Below the pieces are notes generated by a model that searched no databases, had not been told where the DNA came from, and was given only the letters and a program-made list of their open reading frames with translations. 9,731 bases of DNA from Nitrospirota bacterium. Its GTDB lineage: Bacteria; Nitrospirota; Thermodesulfovibrionia; Thermodesulfovibrionales; Magnetobacteriaceae. Positions 1 through 6,646 of this stretch are shown in pieces (position 1 is the first letter of the stretch; every line of letters begins with the position of its first letter). The position numbers and the translations under genes were made by a program. The stretch spans positions 1-9,731 of the forward strand of contig JADFXO010000135.1 in NCBI GenBank assembly GCA_015233485.1, given 5' to 3'.

Positions 1-3000
1 TTCCACACCATCCATGCCCGGCATCTGCCAGTCCATAAGCACCAACCCGTATGGTTTGTTATCACTCTGCGCCCGCTGAAGTTCGGCTATAGCGTCCATG
101 CCGCTGTTTACGGCAGAGGCGTCGAATTTTAAAGACATTAACATGGAAAGCATGATCTCCCGGGCGCTTGAGTTATCGTCAACCACCAAAACACGCAGTC
201 CGGTTAAGTCTTCTGACGCGCCTGACAGTGTGCGCTGCCCGGGTTGCAGGCCGAATCTGGCGGTAAAGTGAAACGTGCTGCCGACGCCTGGAGTGCTCTC
301 TACACCTATCTCTCCGTCCATCATCTCCACCAAACGCTTGCTGATGGTCAGTCCAAGTCCGGTGCCGCCATATTTGCGCGAGGTGGAGCTGTCCGCCTGA
401 GAAAAGGCCGTAAATAACTTCTTACGCTGCACCTCGGTAAGGCCAACCCCCGTGTCAGTAACAGCGAAACGCAGACGCACACCGCCAGGCTCATCTTCGA
501 CGAGGTGTACGCCCACGGTAATTTCGCCCTTTTCGGTAAATTTAATGGCATTATTGACCAGGTTAATCAGCACCTGTCCAAGCCTTAGAGAATCGCCTAT
601 CAGGGCTGCCGGCACATCGGTTCCTACGTCGAACAGCAACTCTAAACCCTTGTCCTGCGCCTTTACTATGGAGAGGTCTGCCATATGTTCCATGACGTCC
701 TCAAGGTAGAAGTCTGCGCTTTCAAACTGCAACTTCCCCGCTTCTATCTTGGAAAAATCGAGTATATCGTTAATAATGCCGAGCAGATTTTTAGCAGCCG
801 CGTCAACCTTTTCGATATAGTTACGCTGCCGTGCGTCGAGATTGGTTTGAAGCGCGAGGTGCGACATGCCAATGATGGCATTCATCGGGGTGCGGATTTC
901 GTGGCTCATATTGGCAAGGAAATCTGACTTCATCTTAGTCGCTTCCTCTGCGATTTCCTTGGACTCGCGCAGCTGACGCTCGATTTCAAGCCGTGAACGC
1001 AGGTCATGCCACATGCACATCATGTGGGGTTGGCCGTCCATAGTCACAGGTACGATCGTAACCTCGATAGGGATTATCTCACCATGGCTATCTTGATGCC
1101 ACCATTCAAAAGTGTGATGTCCGCTTGCGATGGCAATAGCGACCATCTCGTGGCCTTTCTCAATTGAATCCCGGCCATCTGGCTGCAATACCGGCGACAA
1201 GGCAGCAGGATGCTTGCCAAATATATCGTCCATAGACTGATAGTCAAGCAATTGCAGCACGGAGACGTTGCAGGCAACGATCTCAGAGTTGCTATTGATA
1301 ATGACGTGGGCGGTAGTCGAAGCATTGAAGAGCATTTTAAACCGCTGGCCGGCGGCTTCGGCAGCGTCCCTTGCATGCCGGAGTTCCGTCACATCGAAAA
1401 ACCAGCCCAGTATACAGTCCTCACCCACGTATTTTACATGGATGTAGGAACCCACCACCCAAATGTCTTCGCCATCTACGGTCCGAAGTCCAAGCGACAG
1501 GTTAAGGAGGTCTTCTCCGTCAGCTAACCGTCGTGAATACTCATCGAAGACCGTCCCATCCTGGTAGAACTGCCGGGGGTTGATGCCGTCCATTTTATCG
1601 AGACTGGCATGGAACATCCTGGCGTATGACTGGTTGGCAAAGATAAGTGAACGCGTCTTCGTCTTCATGACGCGTACCGCCACAGGGCAAGACTCCAGCA
1701 TATAGCGCAAATGAATCTCGTTTTCGTTAGCGATTTCCTTCGCACGCCGGAGTTCTGTCACATCGAAAACCCAGCCCAGTACACAGTCATCATTACCATA
1801 TTTTACATGGATATAAGAGGCCACCACCCAAAAATACTCGCCATTGGCTCTCACAGCCTCAAACAGTAGATTAAGTATATCTTCTCCATTGGCTAACCGT
1901 TGTGAAACCTCATTGAAGACTTTCTCATCATGGAAGAACTGCCTGGGGTTGATGCCAAGCAGTTGATCGATAGGGATGCCTACAAGGTCAGAGAGAGACT
2001 GGTTGGCAAAGACCAGTAAACGCGTCCTGTTGTTCATGATCCGTACCGACAACGGGCAGGTCTCCAGCATATAGCGTAATTGGCGTTCGTTTTCGCGGGC
2101 GATTTCCTTGGCTCGCTGCAGTTCCGTCACATCGAAAAACCAGCCTACCATACAGTCATCACCCAAATATTTTACATGTATATATGAACCTATCAGCCAT
2201 TTATCTTTGTCATTTCCAAGGCTGATCTCAAACAGCAGATTAAGAATATCTTCCCGATTGGCTAAGCGTTGTGAAACCTCGTCAAAGACCTTCTCATCCT
2301 TGTAAAACTGACGAGGATTGATGCCAATCAATTGATCAATGGGGACACATAGAAGGTCGGCGTAGGACTGGTTGGCAAAGACCAGTAAACGCGTCCTGTT
2401 GTTCATGACACGTACCGCCACAGGGCAGGTTTCAAGCATATAGCGTAATTGGCGTTCGTTTTCGCGGGCGATTTCTTTGGCTCGCTGCAGTTCCGTCACA
2501 TCGAAAAACCAGCCTACCATACAGTCATCACCCAAATATTTTACATGTATATATGAACCTATCAGCCATTTATCTTTGTCATTTCCAAGGCTGATCTCAA
2601 ACAGCATATTAAGAACGTCTTCTCCATTGGCCAAGCGTTTTGAAACCTCATCGAAGACATTCTTATCCTTATAAACCTGCCGGGGGTCAATGCCGACAAC
2701 TTTATCAAATGTGGTATTTAACAATTCGGCATAAGCCTGATTGGCAAAGAGTACCGAACGCGTATTGGTTTTTATGAGACGTAAGGGGAACGGGCAGGTC
2801 TCAAGCAAGTAGCGCAAATGGCGCTCGCTTTCGCGCATGGTGTCTTCCGCCCTCTTTCGCTCGGTAATATCACGGAACACGATGACAGAACCTACTATTT
2901 GGCCTCCCTTGTAAACCGGCGTGGTTGAATATTCGACCGGTAGCGAGGTGCCGTCCTTGCGCCATAGGACTTCATTGTCAATCTTTCTGGGCTGCCCATC

Positions 3001-4509
3001 CTGAGATGTATGAAACATGGAGCACTCATCTATTGGAAATTCCCTGCCATCCGGATAGGCGTAGTGCATCAACCTGTGCATACGCTCACCGATCATCTCA
3101 TCCTCGGTGTAACCAAGCAACGCAGGGACAGCGGGATTAATAAAGGTAATCCTCCCGTCGGTGTTCATGCCAAGAATGCCGTCACTTACGGATGATAGAA
3201 TCAGGCGGCTGCGCTCCTCGGCCTGAGCCAAAATTTCCTTGCTTGCTTGTAAATCGTCACTACGCGCCTTTAGCTGTATTTGCGAGACGGAGAGGTCTAG
3301 TGCCTGTATCTGGCTTTTTTCAAGCAGCTCACGGGTTTCAATATTTGCCGACAGAATTTCAATATTCATGGCGATGACAGGAAGCATGGTATTGAGAAAT
3401 GCCTGCTGTCTCTCGTTGAATTGCCCCAAAGATCCAAGCTCTATAACCGCCTGAACCTCATCCTTGTGTACAACCGGCACAAGCAAGACATTCCTGATAA
3501 TCAGACTGCCCAATCCGATTGGCGTTGCAATATTGTCGCCAGTTGACAGCTCTACTGAAATCGCCCGCTTATCAATCGCGGCCTGTCCGACAAGTCCCTG
3601 TCCCCATTTAAGTGTCTGGCCGCGGCCAATGTCCTCACAGGCATAGCCGCCGAACCTTTGCAGCGTTGCACGCGCCTGATCGTTTACATAGAAGGCGCCA
3701 TATACCAGGCCCATAACAGTGGCCAGTTTTGAGGTGAGCACATTGCCGAACTCTGTGAAGGTCATACATGTCTGTAACTCCTTGCCCATTTCGGCCTGCC
3801 GTGCGGTTTCTTCAATTTGCCGTGATTTTTCTTCTGAATCTATCAGGTCGCTCAATGCCTGCGCCTGTTTGGAGCTGTAGTCCTTGTATGTTTTCAGAAG
3901 CCTGAACCATGAGACCATCATTATTATGATGACAGCAGCCATAATTAGAATAGTAGAATATACCCGTTGTTGCTGTTTATTGAGGGCGTCTCTGATCGCG
4001 GCCTTCATAAACGATATGGCCTTATCAATACCCCCGCGATATAAGGCTCTCTGTTGTGCATATTGCTGGCTGAATAATAAGTTTGATGCCTCTTTGTATT
4101 TACCCCGGTGGACAAAATCAAAAGACTGTTTTTCCATTTTGACAAACTCTGTGTTAGCGGCGTCTGTTGAGGCTATGGTGTCGATAAGTTGCTTTTCCGG
4201 AAGGAGTTTTATTGCCTCTTTGATGGCGGCGTCGAGAATGGGGCCGGCGTCTGAGTATCGCTTCTCCCACTGCGGGTCGCCGGAGGCAGCCCCCATGCGG
4301 GCGGACATTGCCAGCACCTCGTCGTTTTCTAAAATAACGCCGATAAGCTCCTGAAGGCGAAAATATTTTGCCTTCACAGCAACAATGTCCCTGATAGAAG
4401 AAAACCCCTGCCACACTACTACAGCAAAAAACAAAATCGTAGAAAGCAGCACGAAGATAAACAGCTTTTTTGGGTACACAGCTCCATCTCCGGAAGTCAT
4501 AAAACTCAT
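1..4509 (-). CDS. Large membrane-bound hybrid sensor histidine kinase (GAF, six PAS-like units, HisKA, HATPase_c, receiver); 3' end outside window
   Basis: The frame is open from the start codon to the left edge, about 1500 codons, so the C-terminus is missing. Residue numbers count from the ATG at 4500; an in-frame ATG at 4509 adds three residues. Seen: membrane segment ~13-30, an extracytoplasmic helical region containing GDPQWEKRY, second membrane segment ~181-198, no obvious HAMP, GAF ~240-381, coiled coil, PAS ~430-552 ending FRDITERK, four tandem PAS-like units (561, 684, 807, 930 onward), another PAS from 1053, HisKA with SHEIRTPMN (His1200), HATPase_c with N-box Asn1317 and DTGVGL (Asp1349), and a receiver with VVDDN (Asp1441/1442) and LMDWQMPGMDG (phospho-acceptor Asp1490). 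By family knowledge it autophosphorylates on His and passes phosphate to its own receiver. The ligand is unknown. More receiver or HPt domains may follow outside the window. No cognate regulator is adjacent. Confidence 0.95.
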   Translation of the reverse strand, partial: MSFMTSGDGAVYPKKLFIFVLLSTILFFAVVVWQGFSSIRDIVAVKAKYFRLQELIGVILENDEVLAMSARMGAASGDPQWEKRYSDAGPILDAAIKEAIKLLPEKQLIDTIASTDAANTEFVKMEKQSFDFVHRGKYKEASNLLFSQQYAQQRALYRGGIDKAISFMKAAIRDALNKQQQRVYSTILIMAAVIIIMMVSWFRLLKTYKDYSSKQAQALSDLIDSEEKSRQIEETARQAEMGKELQTCMTFTEFGNVLTSKLATVMGLVYGAFYVNDQARATLQRFGGYACEDIGRGQTLKWGQGLVGQAAIDKRAISVELSTGDNIATPIGLGSLIIRNVLLVPVVHKDEVQAVIELGSLGQFNERQQAFLNTMLPVIAMNIEILSANIETRELLEKSQIQALDLSVSQIQLKARSDDLQASKEILAQAEERSRLILSSVSDGILGMNTDGRITFINPAVPALLGYTEDEMIGERMHRLMHYAYPDGREFPIDECSMFHTSQDGQPRKIDNEVLWRKDGTSLPVEYSTTPVYKGGQIVGSVIVFRDITERKRAEDTMRESERHLRYLLETCPFPLRLIKTNTRSVLFANQAYAELLNTTFDKVVGIDPRQVYKDKNVFDEVSKRLANGEDVLNMLFEISLGNDKDKWLIGSYIHVKYLGDDCMVGWFFDVTELQRAKEIARENERQLRYMLETCPVAVRVMNNRTRLLVFANQSYADLLCVPIDQLIGINPRQFYKDEKVFDEVSQRLANREDILNLLFEISLGNDKDKWLIGSYIHVKYLGDDCMVGWFFDVTELQRAKEIARENERQLRYMLETCPLSVRIMNNRTRLLVFANQSLSDLVGIPIDQLLGINPRQFFHDEKVFNEVSQRLANGEDILNLLFEAVRANGEYFWVVASYIHVKYGNDDCVLGWVFDVTELRRAKEIANENEIHLRYMLESCPVAVRVMKTKTRSLIFANQSYARMFHASLDKMDGINPRQFYQDGTVFDEYSRRLADGEDLLNLSLGLRTVDGEDIWVVGSYIHVKYVGEDCILGWFFDVTELRHARDAAEAAGQRFKMLFNASTTAHVIINSNSEIVACNVSVLQLLDYQSMDDIFGKHPAALSPVLQPDGRDSIEKGHEMVAIAIASGHHTFEWWHQDSHGEIIPIEVTIVPVTMDGQPHMMCMWHDLRSRLEIERQLRESKEIAEEATKMKSDFLANMSHEIRTPMNAIIGMSHLALQTNLDARQRNYIEKVDAAAKNLLGIINDILDFSKIEAGKLQFESADFYLEDVMEHMADLSIVKAQDKGLELLFDVGTDVPAALIGDSLRLGQVLINLVNNAIKFTEKGEITVGVHLVEDEPGGVRLRFAVTDTGVGLTEVQRKKLFTAFSQADSSTSRKYGGTGLGLTISKRLVEMMDGEIGVESTPGVGSTFHFTARFGLQPGQRTLSGASEDLTGLRVLVVDDNSSAREIMLSMLMSLKFDASAVNSGMDAIAELQRAQSDNKPYGLVLMDWQMPGMDGVE
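1345..2820 (-). repeat. Four tandem 369-bp PAS-coding units
   Basis: Units run 2820-2452, 2451-2083, 2082-1714 and 1713-1345, each exactly 123 codons, inside the hybrid kinase gene. Each encodes a module starting near LRYMLETCP, with FANQS or FANQA, GI(D/N)PRQ, SYIHVKY and GW(F/V)FDVTEL. The first and second units are nearly identical over about 170 bp of their 3' halves (around 2068-2237 against 2437-2606, one mismatch seen). The second and third share a 43-bp identical block at the other end (2366-2408 against 1997-2039). The fourth is more diverged. The pattern fits tandem duplication followed by patchy gene conversion. Confidence 0.93.
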
Positions 4510-4515
4510 CAGGCA

Positions 4516-4524
4516 ATTATACCA
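4516..4524 (-). promoter_or_regulatory. Extended -10 promoter element for the hybrid kinase
   Basis: On the minus strand the sequence reads TGGTATAAT, a perfect TATAAT hexamer (4516-4521) preceded by TGn, the extended -10 signature. No convincing -35 lies 16-18 nt upstream, which extended -10 promoters can tolerate. Transcription would start about 7 nt downstream, close to 4509, where an in-frame ATG lies. The mRNA would then be leaderless from 4509, or have a very short leader to the ATG at 4500. No Shine-Dalgarno sequence is visible before either ATG. The start point is inferred. Confidence 0.45.
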
Positions 4525-4566
4525 AATCTGTTAATAATTGCGTCGCGGCCACCACTACGTTTGCGG

Positions 4567-5517
4567 CTAATCGTATGAGCCGGTTCTTTCGACCCGCCTG
4601 CCGAGTTCACTGGCGTATCGGGTTCCGACTGTAGAGGCATGTTCCTTTAGCCATTGGGTAAGGCTTGTCTGGCCTGTGGGCTGCGACCGTACGTAAAGCA
4701 GATTATTCTTGAGGCCGTCTATCTCTTCCCGCGTAATCAGTATGTCTCCGGTTATATATTTCATAACACTGCCGAAATAATATCCCAGATCATCCGATAT
4801 GGACACGATTGGCCTTCGTTTGCCGATGATTTCCCCGATGGTTAAAACCAGTTCTCTGAATGTAAAGGTCTCAGGTCCTATGGCGTCGATGATTATATTC
4901 TCTTTTATTTTACCAATGTCGATGGCCAGCTCCGCGAGGTCTTTCACATATATGGGCTGAAGCTTGTAGCTGCCGTCGCCGAAAATGCCAAACACTGGGA
5001 ATCTCCTCAATGCCCAGGCGATATTGTTGATTAAGATATCCTCCTTGCCAAACAAGACCGCCGGCCTAAGTATGGCGTAAGACATCCCTGATTCAATCAG
5101 CGCACGCTCCAGCCTTGCCTTGCCGCTGAAATATTCTAAATGTGAGTCCTCTTTCGGGTTTGTTATGCTTACGTGGACAATGCGCTTAACGCCGGCCTTT
5201 TTAGCCGCGTCAAAAAGTGTAAGCGTGTTTTCAACGGCATCGGCGTGTTTAAAGAGCTTGTGGTTAAACCTAACCCAGTATGTATTATATAAGACATCGG
5301 CGCCGCTAAGGGTGTCTATGAGGAGATCGGGCTTGTCGAAATTAAACGGAAACACCGCAACGGCGCCTCCAAAGGGATCAGGCCGATCAGGCGAGTTCGT
5401 GATGGTCTTCACTTTAATGCCGGTGTTCAGCAGTGATTGAGCAATATATTTACCTGAATATCCAAACGCCCCCGTTACGACATGAACTCCTGATACCGTA
5501 TCGATTCCTGTGTTCAT
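4567..5517 (-). CDS. NmrA-like atypical short-chain dehydrogenase/reductase (NAD(P)-binding Rossmann protein)
   Basis: A 316-residue protein with an N-terminal Rossmann fold. The dinucleotide-binding glycine motif TGAFGYSG is at residues 15-22. An SDR-like active site follows: Ser117 in HVSITNP and Tyr129-xxx-Lys133 in YFSGK. Next come LRPAVLFG (149-157) and YVKDLAELA (190-198), typical of the extended/atypical SDR group (NmrA, YbjT, NDUFA9-like, COG0702). Members bind NAD(P)H and act as oxidoreductases, epimerases or redox sensors, or assist membrane complexes; the substrate cannot be read from sequence. The start is supported by AGAGGG at 5525-5530, 7 nt upstream. The gene ends 57 nt before the hybrid kinase ATG at 4509, and no hairpin terminator lies between them, so read-through into the kinase is possible. 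No functional link is evident. Confidence 0.9.
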   Translation of the reverse strand: MNTGIDTVSGVHVVTGAFGYSGKYIAQSLLNTGIKVKTITNSPDRPDPFGGAVAVFPFNFDKPDLLIDTLSGADVLYNTYWVRFNHKLFKHADAVENTLTLFDAAKKAGVKRIVHVSITNPKEDSHLEYFSGKARLERALIESGMSYAILRPAVLFGKEDILINNIAWALRRFPVFGIFGDGSYKLQPIYVKDLAELAIDIGKIKENIIIDAIGPETFTFRELVLTIGEIIGKRRPIVSISDDLGYYFGSVMKYITGDILITREEIDGLKNNLLYVRSQPTGQTSLTQWLKEHASTVGTRYASELGRRVERTGSYD

Positions 5518-5560
5518 CTCAAATCCCTCTTTAAAAGTGAGTTAAAATTTGTTCTCCCGT

Positions 5561-5569
5561 ATGATACCA
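5561..5569 (-). promoter_or_regulatory. Possible extended -10 promoter of the SDR gene
   Basis: The minus strand reads TGGTATCAT (hexamer TATCAT at 5561-5566, five of six matches to TATAAT, with TGn). A start near 5554 would give a leader of about 36 nt containing the AGAGGG ribosome binding site. No clear -35 hexamer is seen. It resembles the element ahead of the hybrid kinase. Confidence 0.35.
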
Positions 5570-5695
5570 TATTTAGTAAAGTGAGAGTTACACAGTTATC
5601 CTCGTATTATCACTAAAATAGAGATAGAAACAGCCAGCTCCGTTTTGGCTTGGTACACAAAAGCCGGCCAGCAAAAAAAACGGGCGGTTGCGTTG

Positions 5696-5725
5696 TTGAC
5701 AAACGCATGGTGAACATTGTAGAGT
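5696..5725 (+). promoter_or_regulatory. Sigma-70-type promoter for the tRNA gene
   Basis: A perfect -35 hexamer TTGACA at 5696-5701, an 18-nt spacer, and TAGAGT at 5720-5725 (four of six matches to TATAAT). Transcription would start near 5732, about 12 nt before the mature tRNA 5' end, as expected for a precursor with a short 5' leader removed by RNase P. Confidence 0.6.
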
Positions 5726-5743
5726 ATACCGATGATATGCGTT

Positions 5744-5815
5744 GCGCCACTAGCTCAACGGTAGAGCAGCGGACTCTTAATCCGTTGGTTGATGGTTCAA
5801 ATCCATCGTGGCGCA
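5744..5815 (+). tRNA. tRNA-Lys (anticodon CTT)
   Basis: A complete 72-nt cloverleaf. The acceptor stem GCGCCAC (5744-5750) pairs fully with GTGGCGC (5808-5814), and the discriminator base is A5815. The D arm is GCTC/GAGC (5753-5767). The anticodon stem is GCGGA/TCCGT with loop CTCTTAA, placing CTT at 5776-5778 with T before and A after. A 5-nt variable region is followed by T stem GATGG/CCATC with loop TTCAAAT. It decodes AAG lysine codons. The 3' CCA is not encoded (CTT follows A73), so CCA must be added enzymatically. It is the only plus-strand gene, and its 3' end faces the ATPase/DUF4276 cassette. Confidence 0.95.
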
Positions 5816-5846
5816 CTTACCTCCCCGCCATTTAAGTGCCTTCCCG

Positions 5847-5961
5847 CTATTTAAGCCAATCTGTAAAGCATCGCCAAGTATCAAATGTGAGTGCTTTTTG
5901 CACAAGGTCTCCCCCCGTTGATGATTTCGGTTAAGTCTGCATCGCTTTTCAATGTTTCCAT
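5847..5961 (-). other. Tiny putative ORF, 26 codons as sequenced or 37 with one base removed from a G6 run
   Basis: On the minus strand an ATG at 5961 opens METLKSDADLTEIINGG and, as sequenced, stops at 5881-5883 after 26 residues. Removing one base from the G6 run (5911-5916 on the plus strand) would extend it to a 37-residue peptide ending TDWLK with a TAG at 5847-5849. The extended version has a plausible protein composition. No ribosome binding site is visible, but a strong promoter-like sequence ends just before the ATG, so a leaderless mRNA is conceivable. I recognise no family. It may be nothing, the remnant of a longer gene, or a small partner of the upstream ATPase pair. Confidence 0.25.
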
Positions 5962-5978
5962 AACGATATTATATCGTT
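5962..5978. promoter_or_regulatory. 17-nt palindrome overlapping a -10 hexamer
   Basis: AACGATA, TTA, TATCGTT is a perfect 7-3-7 inverted repeat. On the minus strand it contains TATAAT (5968-5973). Eighteen nucleotides upstream is TAGACA (5992-5997, five of six matches to TTGACA), which overlaps the stop codon of the DUF4276-like gene. A dyad on a -10 box is the usual layout of an operator. The alternative is a weak hairpin at the 3' end of the two-gene unit; it lacks a T tract, so it is not a standard terminator. Confidence 0.4.
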
Positions 5979-5994
5979 GAGCTTATTGCTCTGT

Positions 5995-6642
5995 CTATGT
6001 GCTGTAAGACAACGAACGCAGCTTATCGCGAAAGTAACAAAAACTTGGGGATTTGTTTGTTTCCACATCCATATGAGGGGTGATGGTTATAGCCCATTTT
6101 GATTTTTCGGCGCCGACGCCATGTGTTGCTTTCAGTTGTTCTGCTCCGCCAGCGAATAAGGCGTCAGCCAGTCTCTCCCCTATACCGCAGATGCTATCGT
6201 TTTTATATTTGCGCAGCTCTTTGTCTTTTGCATTTGGATAAGCCCTTTTTATCGCGGGTAAATCACCAAGAAACCACGCCTCTACTTCTTCGACAGCGAT
6301 ACAAAACACGGCTTTTGGCTTTGGATTACAACTATTTAAAACGCCTAACAATTCCTCACGAAAGGCCTTCAAGCATTTATCGTCCAGATCGCAAACCACA
6401 ACGAGGGCGCCAGGATAATTAGTTTTGATAAATGTCTTACAAGCACCTTGAAGTAATCTTGGAAGTTGATCGAGCAGAATTCGCTTATTTGCTTCCGTTT
6501 TAGATTTCATGTTTTTTTGAATATGGCCAATACCATTATAGGATATGACTCTGAATGTATTATCACTTCCGATAATCTTTGGGACAAGGACATCAAGCGC
6601 CGCCTTGCCTGACACATCTTCAACGAGAATCTCAAAATGCAA
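5995..6642 (-). CDS. DUF4276/TOPRIM-like protein, partner of the upstream ATPase
   Basis: With the TTG start at 6642 the protein has 215 residues. Near the N-terminus is ILVEDVSG (Glu8), followed about 77 residues later by VVVCDLDDK (Asp85, Asp87, Asp88) and then CIAVEEVEAWFLGD (Glu118, Glu119, Glu121). A glutamate after a first hydrophobic strand plus a DxD after a second is the TOPRIM-type metal-binding pattern shared by OLD nucleases, AriB, RloB and DUF4276-like proteins; membership is by motif and context. The start is chosen because AAGG lies 7 nt upstream and the conserved core begins at once. A GTG at 6684 would add 14 residues and overlap the ATPase gene by 38 nt. The gap to the ATPase stop is 4 nt, so co-translation is expected. 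Likely role (inference): effector, perhaps a nuclease, controlled by the ATPase. Confidence 0.75.
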   Translation of the reverse strand: MHFEILVEDVSGKAALDVLVPKIIGSDNTFRVISYNGIGHIQKNMKSKTEANKRILLDQLPRLLQGACKTFIKTNYPGALVVVCDLDDKCLKAFREELLGVLNSCNPKPKAVFCIAVEEVEAWFLGDLPAIKRAYPNAKDKELRKYKNDSICGIGERLADALFAGGAEQLKATHGVGAEKSKWAITITPHMDVETNKSPSFCYFRDKLRSLSYST

Positions 6643-6646
6643 CTGT

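Larger units (their letters stand above)
5816..5994. other. Intergenic stretch between tRNA-Lys and the DUF4276-like gene
   Basis: About 180 bp between converging transcripts. It holds two 13-nt near-identical direct copies, CCCGCCATTTAAG at 5824-5836 and CCCGCTATTTAAG at 5843-5855. It also has a short GTGC/GCAC stem around 5893-5902, a C6 run at 5911-5916 and the palindrome at 5962-5978. No clear rho-independent terminator is visible for either transcript. On the minus strand it could encode a tiny peptide, listed separately. Confidence 0.5.

Noticed and set aside
3884..4354. Plus-strand 156-codon open frame opposite the kinase N-terminus
   Set aside because: Antisense shadow; the minus strand carries clear membrane segments and a continuous 1500-codon kinase frame.
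4154..4516. Minus-strand 120-codon frame starting at TTG 4516
   Set aside because: Out of frame with the kinase, arginine-rich and unlike any family; a shadow of the kinase N-terminus.
5613..5816. Minus-strand 67-codon frame beginning MRHDGFEPSTNG
   Set aside because: It is the antisense of the tRNA-Lys gene, a well-known false ORF type.
5962..5978. Rho-independent terminator for the ATPase/DUF4276 unit
   Set aside because: The hairpin is AT-rich with no T tract after it, and it overlaps a good -10 hexamer.
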